NCBI GenBank assembly: GCA_905221605.1 | Contig: CAJNDS010000835.1 | Coordinates: forward strand, 498,001 to 562,000 | Reading direction: 5' to 3' | Source of the DNA: Symbiodinium natans | Taxonomy: Eukaryota; Sar; Dinophyceae; Suessiales; Symbiodiniaceae | Length of the DNA stretch: 64,000 bases | Shown here: positions 1 to 10,379 of the stretch, piece by piece | How positions within the stretch are numbered: position 1 is the first letter of the stretch | How the letters are laid out: each line of letters starts with the position of its first letter | Notes under the pieces: generated by a model | Database searches by the model: none | What the model was told of the DNA's origin: nothing | What the model saw: the letters and a program-made list of their open reading frames with translations, nothing else | Made by a program: the position numbers and the translations under genes

Positions 1-638
1 AACCTCGGCCGCATAGGGCTTCGCAGGGCTATGGAAGCCGTACTGAAGGGCATATGACGCAGGGTTCATATTTCTGTTTTTGGTGAGTGTATATAAGGTT
101 CCTTTTAAATATTGGGGAGTGTATATACTTGGTGACCTTGTTGGGGGGTACAAGAAATATTTACCCTACTTCATATAAACCCTACTGCCTGGAGAGGCCT
201 TGCGCGCTGCTGGGAAGAAAGCGGCTGGGAACTTCTGATTCTCTGATGTTCTCGGTCTGCGCGTGGGTTTAAGGTTTACTTGTGTCTGGGATAGTGACTT
301 CAGATTCACGACATGTTATGTGGCTTTGTTACTATGCGTGGTAGTATCGCACACCGGGCGCACTCCTACGGCCACGGAGCAGGAATAGAGTTTGCACTCT
401 CGCATTGGACGGAAATCTCTTGAACACCAACCCGAAATGGCCAAGCAGCTGCTGAGCTCAGGTGCTTTTCATGACGAACAACGCAACCAAAAGTCCTGAG
501 GACACAAGCGTTGGTTGCTGTGCCATCTTACAATAGCTACTACTGCGACTAACGGGGTATGACTTAGAAGGTCTAACATCAGTACAGTCACCTACCTTGG
601 CAAGTGCTCATAGTCCAGAATTCGATCATTGCATCCAG
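1..638. other. No gene recognised; left edge of window
   Basis: I see no convincing coding frame here. The short open frames lack family motifs and a splice-site context. Earlier exons of the phosphoglycolate phosphatase-like gene, carrying the N-terminal HAD motif DxDG, would be expected here or to the left of the window, but I could not find them. Confidence 0.5.
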
Positions 639-3600
639 GACCTAATGCAGCTGTTCGGCAAGCTGGGGGTTCCAGCTCACAAAGATGAGATAATGACATC
701 GCCGATTGCCGCCGGCGATTACCTCTGCAGCAAAGGCAGCATTCTGACCTGTCCGCAGTTGACCGTCACCTGGACACCCGCAGCTCTCACCCTAAACCCT
801 AAACCCTAAACTCCAAATATACCATTCCCGGCAGGTCTGCAGGGAAGAAAGGTTTACGATGCTCGGCGGCATCACTCAAAGTAGTCACCCAGAGTCTCCA
901 AAGAGCCGAGCTCTGTGGCCGAATGTCCCGACAACGCAGATCTACACACACGACAGAAACCCTAAACAAGCTCCCACACCCCCCTCCCAACACATACCAC
1001 TGAAAAAACCCAACACCGGACTTAGGGTTTGGGGGCATGTTCTGGGCTTGGGAATTAGGGCGAGGCAGGCCGTGGTGATGAGACCTGCTGCCAAAAGTGT
1101 TCGCAGGAAATCGAAAACGCTTCGGCCGATGCATTCATGCCGGCTCAGACGCACTCTGGCCGGCCATTGCCGGCCCTAGCTCCACCCTTCAGATGAGAAG
1201 TCGATTACCTAAACCTCAAAAAACTGCAGATCTTTTTTGGGGGGGTGCACATCTTCCCATGGTCACCTAAAGAGCCCAGAACCTGCATTTTGTAGGTTAA
1301 AACGGCTCTAGCCCTTATAGCTTTTGGGTTCTGGTGGTAGCCACAGCTGAGAGTCGGTCTAGGATATGCCATGGCGTACAGGGTGCGTGTTCTGCAGCTG
1401 TCTGGCCAGCTGCTGGGCGAAGTGGAGTTAATGGAGACGGCCAGCGTCGTGGACATCCTTGCGGCGATCCAACGCGATCCTTGGGGGGCACGAAACTCTC
1501 GAAGCCTAGGAGGGTAGCTGGCCCGTAAGCCTTCTAATGCGAAGTAGTCTTGTGCTGCTAAGAAAGATCATGGTAGTGTTATGCTCGCTCTAGTGTCCAG
1601 GCCCCCCCCCCCCAAACAATTTTGGGGATTTTGGGTAGGGTGGGTGGGGGAGGTTTGAGGGAAGTTTGAGGGTCTAAGCTTTCCAGGGTTTTTGGCTCCC
1701 TGGGGACTAATGCGGATGACCGAAACAATTTACAGAAAGCGAATGAGGGCAGCTCGTGGGCTGCTATGCTCCCTTGGAAATGGTTTTCGGGGCCTGTTTC
1801 GCAATGAAATTTGAAAAGGAATTTAGACAAAGCCGGGCTCCAACAAAAACCCGGAGTTTCTTGTTCGAAGCTATTTTTAGTTTTTGGCTCTCCGGCCCCC
1901 CCCCCCCCCCCCCCCCCCCTTACTTATCCCGGCCCGCGAACTTCGCATAATTGCGGATTACCCCTGTCAATAGGGGGGCCGAAAAAAGCTTCATAGCGGC
2001 CAACGATACTAAAGCGCGTGCAACATTTCTAGGGTATACGATCCCATTTTTAAGGTTCAGCTGGCTCCCAAGGAAGGGGATCCAGATCCCATGCTGAAGA
2101 GGACCCTCGTCTTCGAAGGCAGAGCCCTGGAGGCGTCTGAGCGACTGAGGGAGCTGCACTTGCCAAGTCTACCACTCTTGGCCCACATGCACGAGATCCT
2201 GCAGGCACAGCATGCAGAACGCGTGACCTCGCTGCCGGATCCCTGCCACCTCGTGCAGTTTGCACTGGTGGGTGGGAGGGGAGTTGGGAAGACCAGCCTG
2301 GCATGTAGCTACGCCAAACAGGCGCGAGACCCAACCATGGTGCAGATCCCCTTTGTTCGGGTGATGGCTGATGACACCCCCATGCGGGTCCTTCTCCGGG
2401 ACACTTCTTGGCCAGCCGGGCTGCCCACCTCCCTTTTCCTCTTTGGGAAGGACGCGCTGCTCCTGGTGATCGACCTCACCGATCCGAAGTCTTTGCAAGA
2501 TGTTTCCGAATGGGTTCAGAGTGAGAGTGCGCAAGTGATGCCCGCCAAGCTCTTGCTCGGGAACAAGGCCGACATGGCGGCCCAGCGCAAGGTTTCGCGC
2601 AAAGAAGCGGAGCAGTGTGCCCTTGCACATGGCCTGGCCTACTTTGAGACCTCGGCGGAAGATGGGACCGGTGTGGATGCAGCCATGGACTACGCGATTT
2701 TCCACGCTCTTTCAAAGCTGAAGAGCCTCCCACCACAGCAGCCCTCCTTCGAGAATTTGCGAAGGGTTCAGGGATGCAGCGTGCAGTGAGCCCGATTCTG
2801 AGAGTAGGAAAACAGGCGTTCCCGCGTCCCAAGGCCTGTTCAAGCGGCCATCATGTGAAGAAGGGTGGTGTTTTGGGTTTATACTGGCCTTTGCGACGGT
2901 ATATCGGGCTCCTTGCGGATATTGATGATGCTAGGAGCAAAGCCTTGCTTCATATCTCCGAGGCAACACTGACGGAACATGGCACCTGTAGTATTGTGGA
3001 GCTTGGTTTCCCTTTTTTCCCTTTTTAGAGATTTTCGGGGTTCAACGTGTTGTCAAGGCCTAAACCTAAAACCAAACTAAAGGCGTCCATGTCCCAACAT
3101 GTGGGGTTGCTGTAAGCACACTTTCCGATCAAACCTGAATTCCGCAGTGCTTGGCTAGGTGGGTGGGAAAGACCCTGACGCTAGGTGACCAAAAACATAC
3201 CCTTCAAGCTAACCCAAAACAAACCTACAAACCAAAACGCCCAACACAAACCTACGTAAACCAAAACACCAAAAACGAGCCCAGGGTCTGCACCATGACC
3301 CACGCCGCGTGAGAACTGAGGTGGTGGGCATGAAGGCCTTGTGCGAGGCCCTGAAGGCCCCCGGATGATTCTTGACAGATCACATAGGGGTCGGCATATT
3401 TTGTAATAATAGCCCCTTATGGGCCCCTTTCATAAATGTAACTAGAATATCCCCCAAAACCCTATTCTCTCAGAAACTGGGTAAAGCTGAACATTATCCC
3501 TCAACCCCTCGTCTGGAAGGAGCGCGCCGGCGTTGTGATTGCTGGTGGCGAGGAGGATGCCGGCAAGACGAGGGAGGTGCCTCAGCTACTTTATAAGGGC

Positions 3601-6600
3601 CTCAATCATGTGTGGATGATCTGGCTCTTGGTCGTTTGTTTTCGCTTTCTCTCCTTTTTTTGCTCGCTCCCTCGCTCCCGCTCCATCTCTCTATCTTGAG
3701 AGGGTTCGTATGGGGGAGGGGTTCAGGGGGGTACTGTAGGTTTCCGTTATCCTCCGCACTACTCCCTAGGGCTCGCTACGCTTCCTTAAGATTCCTAGGT
3801 ACCAACCTCCCAGGAACTGCCCTCCCTGAAGAACCCAGTAGTATCCCTGGCTAGACCGGCTAGACCCTCATTTCTTGATAGTGTGTTGTCTTCATGTCCA
3901 AAAGTCTTCCGTATTTGCTGCAGTCACTCCTGCGCCCCTTGCGTGGATCAACCCTGGCTCTCCTGGTGTCTTTGACCTGACTTTAGGGGTTCAAGGGTAT
4001 GACTGCGGTTGTAGCTGTCTGTAGGCTAGTGGATGCTTACAACCGTAGTTACACCGGTCCGTGCAAGCCTTCAAGCAGCCAGGGTTTAGAGTTTAGTGTT
4101 TAAAGGGGCGTCCATATTCCGCGCAGGACTTCCTTCCGCAGCTGGATCCACCTTCAAAGGAGGTCGCCGCGGTGGTGTGTGGGGCCGACTATGCCGCCGA
4201 GACTCCAATGGAGTTGGGTTCGGGCTCTTAAAGGGGGTGCCTCAACCCTAAGCCCAAAAACTCCTGTGTGCGATCAGGGGTTGGCAAAATTGAAGAATAA
4301 AAACAAGCCTGAACTCGTGGACTGTGGACTCTCCCCTTCCAAGGCTCTCAAGCACAGGGTGTGTTTAAAGTTCGCTCTCAGGCCTTCAACTACTACAAGC
4401 TGGCCAAGGCCGTGGCAAGCCGTGTCTCCTGTACGCCCGAACCCCGAAACCCTGGAAAGACCTGTGTGCTCCTTCGTCTCACCTAATAGTAGCACTAGGA
4501 CCCAGTGGGACCCAGACTGGGCCCTTATTCCCATTTTTGGGGTTTAGGGTTTTAGGGCTGTGGCTTGGCGGTCCCAGCTGGGCTCAAGAGGGTTCTGGCC
4601 ACTCAAGAGGGCTGTTCGGGAGCCGAGTACCCGGCAGAGCTCGCGGGGTTAAAAGGGTCGGGGTTGAGGGAGTAGGTTCCCAGGTTGAGAGCAGATCCCA
4701 AAAAAAGGTTCCCATATATATATATATATATTAATTAAAGACCCTCCAACAAAGGCTACCCGGCTACCCTTGTTATCCGAAGCGCAGGCTGCCAACTACC
4801 TCCGACAGAATCCCGACGCTTTGCGCCTTCGGCTGCAAAGCTCATCTTGCTGTTGTCGTCCTCCGGAGCGGTCGTGCTGCGACAACTCAAGGGCTGTGAT
4901 GTTGGCACGCCCCCATTAGTGCGATCCGATGTGCCGACGAAAGTATGAAAGCAAGCTGTGAGGTTTGTAGCCACGAATCCTGATCCTCGAGCGGCTTTCG
5001 CCCACGGAGCAATCTTCCCTGCAGCAGGACCTCAGTGGACAAGCGTGCTCTATGTTCCAGATACCCCAAAAGAGAGTAGGGAAGACAATCCCAATCGCAG
5101 GATTTCGTATTGAGTGGCAGGTCGAGCATAGCCGTGACACCCAGAGCCTGATGCCAAAAGTGTCAGGCTGCCTGTGCTCCTGTAGAGGTTGGGTGGTGTT
5201 GTGTCATGGCAGGATCGATGTGGAGCGCAATTGCTGTGTCCCGGATGCATCCAGCCTCTGCAGGATATCTCGATGAAAGCTCGGATAAGTCTGACAAAGT
5301 ATTCTCAATACCGGTCCCTAATTATAATTACCCCAGCCCCACTCGTGATGCGCAACTTGAGTTCAGGTGGCGTCTGGGAGGCAGCCAGACATTGTCAGGG
5401 CCCTGGAGCTCTCAGTATGGTTCTAGGGTCCGGGCAGTTTAGCATGCTGTGTTTGTATGGCCTTGGCGCATATTCGTGTAAATTAGAGAGGTTTGTCTGC
5501 AGACAGACCTCATGCGCTGGCGAACTCCCAGTTGGCTTCTGTCCCAGGTCTGTGGGAAGCCGAGTGCTGCTCGGCTGCCAATATTCAAAAGATGCCGACC
5601 GGCGTAGATCCATCCGGTTGTATTAAGATAGGTGATCAGTGCTCTGAGCATTGCCCCTTGATCCAAGAGGTAGGGCTCTTTGGGGGTTCTTGAGGCCTAC
5701 TTAAGCCCAGAACCCCAACCCCTGCTTCTGCCCAACGAAGGAGACGCTGGCCCGACACCTTCTGTCGTCTAAACACTTATCGGCGGAGACAACGTGCAAC
5801 TCATGCGGCACATGTGGTGTTCTTGGGGGCTGGGTGAACCCTAGATTATAATAAACTCTTCGGGTTTCAGTACCTGTAATGGTGATTTTGTGCAATGCAG
5901 AGTGGACTCATCTTGACTTGGGGGTCAAATTGACTTGTTGTTCCTTTTATCAAGGGACTAAAGGAGGGACCCTTATGAAAGACCTTGGGGGTTATGTAGA
6001 GGTTATGTAGGGGCTACCTCGGTATATGGGGCCATATAAGGTGTATATATAGGGGTTGTATAGGGGAGTAAGATTAAGGGTCCCTTCTAGGGGTCCCTCC
6101 TTATACCCCCTAATTCTTGCTCATCGAAGTATACGTACGAAACCCTGAGCCAGGTATGGTGGGTGACCGCACGGACACGGACATTGCCTTCGGCCGAAGT
6201 GTGGGAATGCAAACCCTCTTCGTTGAGAGTGGGAGCATGACGGAGCAGGCCGCGGATTGTAGGGTTCAGGGCTTGACAGGTTAGGGGCTAAGGTTTAGGG
6301 AACAGGAATCCTGATAATTAGAGAATTCGAATGCAAACCGGCCGCCACAAACAAGACAGCTCACAGGTAAACTGAACATACACAACGTGGATACGATGAT
6401 GCAAAACAAGGAATAATCTGTATATGACATATAGTACATCGAACACCGCCACCATAATTCGGCATTCTCATCTCTGTGTGATAGATCAGCATCGGCACAT
6501 TTCTGGAAACATGTTCCAGCAGGGTGTGTGTGTGTGTGTGTGTTTTTTTTTGGCGATGCCGTTGGAAGGAAATGATGCAAACAAGCCGCATCCTGGCTGC

Positions 6601-7196
6601 GATATTCTGTGTTTTGCGGCATTGTTCCGGCCAGCATATGGCAAGTTCTTTGAAGGTTGAGGATTCCTATTTTGATAGGTAGCCTCTCTTTTGAGTACCC
6701 CGAAAGGGACCATCATGTCCGATTTGCTGCAGTGCATCTTTTCTCGGTTGCAAGAAGCCCCCTTATAAACCCGAAGCCCAAACCCTGAATCTTGAACTAC
6801 CACATGGCCCCGCCCCGGTAGGAGAGGGGGGGGAGTCGTCGGCAGGCACCATGTTCAATAACGGCAGGAGGGGAATGTCTAGTTTGAGCCCTAAACCCTA
6901 CATCCTCAACCCTAAACCCTGTCCCCAATAAATCCCTCGACTGCTCGCCTGCACTTTTTTCCATCCAGGCCTCTTTGATCCCTAAGCCCTGAAACCCTAA
7001 AGCCGAAACCCCAAGCGAGAAGTGTACCAAGGCAAAAAAACTCCTAAACCCTAAACCCTAAACCCTAAACCCTAAACCCTAAACCCTAAACCCTAAACCG
7101 AGCGTAGCTGCCTGCTTCCAGAGCCACCCAGGCTGGGAGCGGCCGCACTATGTGGCCGAGTCCATCGCCATCCTTGCTCCGCTGCTGAAGTCGTAG
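639..7196 (+). CDS. Phosphoglycolate phosphatase-like (HAD superfamily), multi-exon, N-terminus not seen
   Basis: This enzyme family dephosphorylates 2-phosphoglycolate (photorespiratory salvage) or related phosphoesters. Exons by eye: 639-~735 (FGKLGVPAHKDEI, ending AAGDYL), 3321-3356 (VVGMKALCEALK), 3520-3576 (AGGEEDAGKT), 4127-4192 (EVAAVVCGADY), 4382-4430 (AFNYYKLAKA), 5548-~5577 (CGKPS, the conserved GKP lysine motif), 6154-6258 (MVGDRTDTDI, the HAD metal-binding motif) and 7132-7196 (HYVAESIAIL then stop TAG). Order and most intron phases agree with the family. Donors are mixed: GC after 3356 and 4192, GT after 3576, 4430 and 6258; acceptors are AG|G. The N-terminal DxDG exon and an exon between 4430 and 5548 were not found. 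The first intron is about 2.6 kb and contains the ubiquitin-like/GTPase gene. The final exon lies between inverted telomere-like arrays. 4-nitrophenylphosphatase or pyridoxal phosphatase are alternative names within the family. Confidence 0.72.
1371..2789 (+). CDS. Ubiquitin-like / Ras-type small GTPase fusion, two exons, CaaX end
   Basis: The second exon has a long open frame from 2055; its first internal ATG is at 2091, and from that ATG it encodes 232 aa. Numbered from that ATG it shows a P-loop GGRGVGKTS (61-69), an atypical G3 DTSW in place of DTAGQ (104-107), NKAD (158-161), ETSA (186-189) and a last-four CSVQ, which fits a CaaX farnesylation signal. Upstream of the P-loop, TLVFEGRALEASERLREL resembles the second half of a ubiquitin-like fold. 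The matching first half is an ATG-initiated frame at 1371-1475 (RVRVLQLSGQLLGEVEL, then VVDILAAIQ). Joining 1371-1475 to 2055-2789 through a GA-AG intron keeps phase and gives about 279 aa. The missing G3 glutamine suggests weak intrinsic GTP hydrolysis (inference). The gene lies inside an intron of the phosphatase gene. The GTPase is near-certain; the fusion is inferred. Confidence 0.7.
3386..3478. repeat. Short dispersed repeat, family E (copy 1)
   Basis: This AT-rich block (blocks such as GCCCCTTA and CCCCCAAAACCCT) resembles the block at 22837-22918 in order and spacing. It starts 29 bp after the phosphatase exon at 3321-3356. It looks like a short non-autonomous element, but only two copies were seen. 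Confidence 0.35.
5953..6110. mobile_element. MITE-like element, family D (copy 1)
   Basis: The block starts with an AAGGAGGGACCCTTA-type end and finishes with a near-complementary TAAGGGTCCCT...GGGTCCCTCCTT end, and the interior is rich in TATAGGGG. A clearly related copy lies at 13958-14116. Size and inverted ends suggest a short non-autonomous DNA element. It sits in the phosphatase intron just before the 6154 exon. No transposase is present. Confidence 0.5.
7043..7099. repeat. Interstitial CCCTAAA telomere-like array
   Basis: About eight head-to-tail CCCTAAA units lie 32 bp upstream of the last phosphatase exon. This is in inverted orientation to the TTTAGGG array that begins at the stop codon of that exon (7194-7250). 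Confidence 0.9.
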
Positions 7197-7250
7197 GGTT
7201 TAGGGTTTAGGGTTTAGGGTTTAGGGTTTAGGGTTTAGGGTTTAGGGGTT
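7194..7250. repeat. Interstitial TTTAGGG telomere-like array starting at a stop codon
   Basis: About eight TTTAGGG units follow the phosphatase-like gene directly. The TAG stop (7194-7196) is part of the first repeat-like unit. Confidence 0.9.
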
Positions 7251-8016
7251 ACCAGAGCTGCAGGCTTTAGGGTCCACAGATCAACAACAAAGAAGAAGTT
7301 GAGGTCTGGGGTCTGGGGGGAAAAGAAGCTTTCTGAGCCTGAGCCCTGAAACCCTGTAGCCGCCAAACTCTGGTAAACCCCAAGCCGCCCAACCCAAGAG
7401 CTCTGAACCCCAAACGCCCTTTCAACCCCAAACCCTACACAAACCGCCGAAAGTTCCTGCTTTGGCGGGGCTGCTCGTGCCTGGGGGAGGGGATTACGTA
7501 ATTCAGAGCGCGACTTCTCCAAAAGGAGGGTGATTGGTTCACGACGGCTGCCTCGAGGGAAAATGCGCACCTGCCGCGCGAGCTCAAAGTGGTGCGGCTT
7601 TTCATCATTGAAGGATGATGGTTTTTATGGTTGAATCAGTTTCATGCGAGTACGATGCTTTTAATGAATAGAACGTTTCTTCACGATATTTGTGTAACAC
7701 CTGTTTTGACCCTGCTTCGTTGCTGTCAGTTCTCGTGTCGAAACACTGCAGCAGGACCCATACCCTGAAGCTGTGTGTGTGCGCCCCAATACCCACTGAA
7801 ATCTACTTAGCCAATGTTTGGACTTGAAACTTTTTGGGTGTCCTTATTAGTAGAAGAACACCGTTTAACCTTCTTTATTCCTTAGCTATTGGAGAGCAAC
7901 CCTAGCCTCTACTTACTGTTGGTGAGGGGAATTAGGTCCCTATATACTTGAAGATTATATGGGGTACCTGATTCCCCCATTCCCTGCTAAGCAACAGTAA
8001 GTTTAGAGTGGTGCAG

Positions 8017-8076
8017 GAGATCCAGGATGGAAAGGGATACGGCTGGTCGCTGCCGGATGGTTTACCAAGCGGCATT
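8017..8076 (+). CDS. Unassigned putative exon
   Basis: An AG|G acceptor is followed by an open frame with GC-rich codon choice (KGYGWSLPDG) up to a stop at 8077. I do not recognise the family. It lies between the phosphatase-like and glycosyltransferase-like genes and could belong to an upstream part of the latter. Confidence 0.3.
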
Positions 8077-8469
8077 TGACCCTGGGAGCTTGGGGGAGCT
8101 CGGTTTAGGGTTTAGGGTTCAGGGTTTAGGGTTTAGGTTTTTTGGCGCCTGTTGTTCAGGATTCAGGGTTCGGGGCTTAGGGGCCCCCTGCAAGGGAGGC
8201 GGGGTTCCAAAAAGGAAGGGTTGTACACGTTCAGCAGCGAGTTTGGGACGTCAGGTCGCAAAGGGTGAAAGAAAAGGTAGTTGAGTTGTCTTGTTATGAA
8301 TGGAAGTTCGGTTGACCATACCCGTAATTTGCCAGTTTGGGAAACCGATGTGGGGATTGCTACGGGGTTCAGAAGGTCGGGTTTGGTTTTAGGGCTGTTG
8401 GGGTTTTTTTCGGGTGTTACTTGGTTCAGGGTTCGGGGCCGAGGGGAAAAAGGTGGACTGTTTTGCCAG

Positions 8470-8550
8470 GTGTGTCGCCCAACCTAGACTGGGACAAGCT
8501 CATCGAAGCCAAGAATGCGGAGGCTGGGTCAGAGACGTGCTTGGTGGCGG
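8470..8550 (+). CDS. Unassigned putative exon
   Basis: An AG|G acceptor precedes a frame reading GVSPNLDWDKLIEAKNAEAG with coding-like codon use. It faintly recalls the region after the last HAD motif in phosphoglycolate phosphatases, but it lies downstream of that gene's own final exon, so I leave it unassigned. The 3' end is uncertain. Confidence 0.3.
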
Positions 8551-10379
8551 TTGCAAGGTCTGCAGGCACCTGGCGCGCGACCATGCATCTTGCCTTTGTC
8601 TTTGTGTAGATGCAAAGTCCCACCGCCGCATTCCCGGAACATATGAAGCTTTCCTTAAACCATACAAAAACTGGGACTGGGTTCCAAAACACTTGGTTGA
8701 TGCAGGTCACCCGCGGGGGGCTCAAGAATGCATCGCAGCGAGCTGTTGCGCGATTCACCACCATTTGGTCAGGCGAGAAGTGAGATGTCGTATATGCCGG
8801 AAGCCGTAAGAAGACGAGGGCCATAATCAGGGGGGAAGTACTCGGAGGGTCGCAATGCCCTATCGAATACACATCTGCGTGTGGCCTGCTCAACCCGCTG
8901 TTTCATCACAGCTCTGAGGCCTAAATAGCATCTACACGAAGCTTCTCGCAAACTCCTCAGCTTTCTGGCTTCTCCTGAGGCTGACTGTGAGAGAGGGAGG
9001 GGCACGCAGGCTGGCAGGCAGAAACATCGAAAAGCAGGCAGAATCAGACACCTTCTGGCCAATGCGGCTCACCAGTGAAAAAAAGCAGTGGCAGAAGACA
9101 GAGCGCGCTTGCAAAAGCACGGTTTGGGCACTCCCTTGGTGTGGACATGTCAGCGTACTGGGTCCCAATTAGCAAAAGCTACACATCGTCTTGAAGGCAA
9201 TTATAGACTCTGAGAGACGAAGCCCTGCAGCAGCCAAGTGCCAGCTACACATTGCTGTTGGCGTCCGGTGTAAGCCAGGCCCTCCTTTTAGCCCTTCAGC
9301 ATGTCAGGCCTCAGGCCTCTCATCCCTCCCGCTACTAGTGCTGAAGATGCCACGCCATGTGCGACGAAGAGGCTGCGGCGGAGTGCAGGCATCTTCGGGG
9401 GTGCCGGGGCATCCTGTGCTCGGGCTGCTCTTGGGGGAGAATGTCCCATCGTCCTCATGCACCGTCTCCCATTTTCAGTCGCTAAGACCTAAGAAGTACC
9501 AAATAAGATGAGCTAATTACCCAGACACCTACGGCCCGAGGCCTCGGTAGATCACAGGGCTTCGCGTTTAAGTCTGGGTCAGTTGCGTCGGGGTAGGCGG
9601 GGCTAGTGGCCGACGCATACGGCGAACCCTGAGGCCCTAAGCCAGAACATGTCTTGAGCTTGCTTGTTTCAGCCTGGCTGGCTTCAGGAACAGCACAGCA
9701 TCTTATTGTGTCGGGTTAGGGTGTAGGTTTAGGGTTCGCATGGTGATTAGGGTTAGATCCTATATACCCCACATCCTATACCCTTGATCACCCGAAGCAG
9801 CGCACAGCGTCGGAAGGTTATTCGATTTCGATGCCCTCCCGCCGCCCAACTCCCAGGCAAATTTGCTCACGCATCATAAGGAGGGGTTTGGGGCTGAGGT
9901 TAGCAAGGGTTGCTCCAGAGGGTTTCCATCAACATTTTTTCAGCTCCCCTTGATCAAAAGGATCCCCGATCTTGGCCTACAGGCTCTTGTGTTTGGAATG
10001 AATTGCCGAAGTCAAACCCCAAACCCTAGGAGTTGCTTGGAATCAGCGTGGCCTTAGGGAGCTTAGGCTTGAAGATCGGACTTGGACTGGGGCGCAAGAA
10101 GTCCGAATCCCAAGCGAGATGATGCCAGAGATGCTACGCTGAGCAGAGACAAGTTGCGTGTCGTTGTATGGTGCTGAGGAGGCCCATAGCCACCATAGCC
10201 GCGTGAAAAGCATGCGAGAGAGATTTTGAGCTGGGGCCCCGAAGGTGCCTGTTACAAGAACACGACCATGTAGAAAGCCACAGGTTGAGATGCAACATGA
10301 TGCAACGACAAGCAAGTTTGGAAACCCAACCAGAACCGCCAGAAAAGGCCCCAAGCTAGCTTTGTGGCAGCAGCCGCAG

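Noticed and set aside
1331-1370. Relict spliced leader before the GTPase fusion gene (GGTAGCCA)
   Set aside because: Only seven to eight bases match and the rest of the leader is absent.
2169-2705. 178-codon minus-strand frame
   Set aside because: Antisense to the GTPase exon, whose motifs are unambiguous.
8470-8550. End of the phosphatase-like gene (GVSPNLD resembling the GVST region)
   Set aside because: The gene already has in-order exons up to its own stop at 7196, so this would be out of order.
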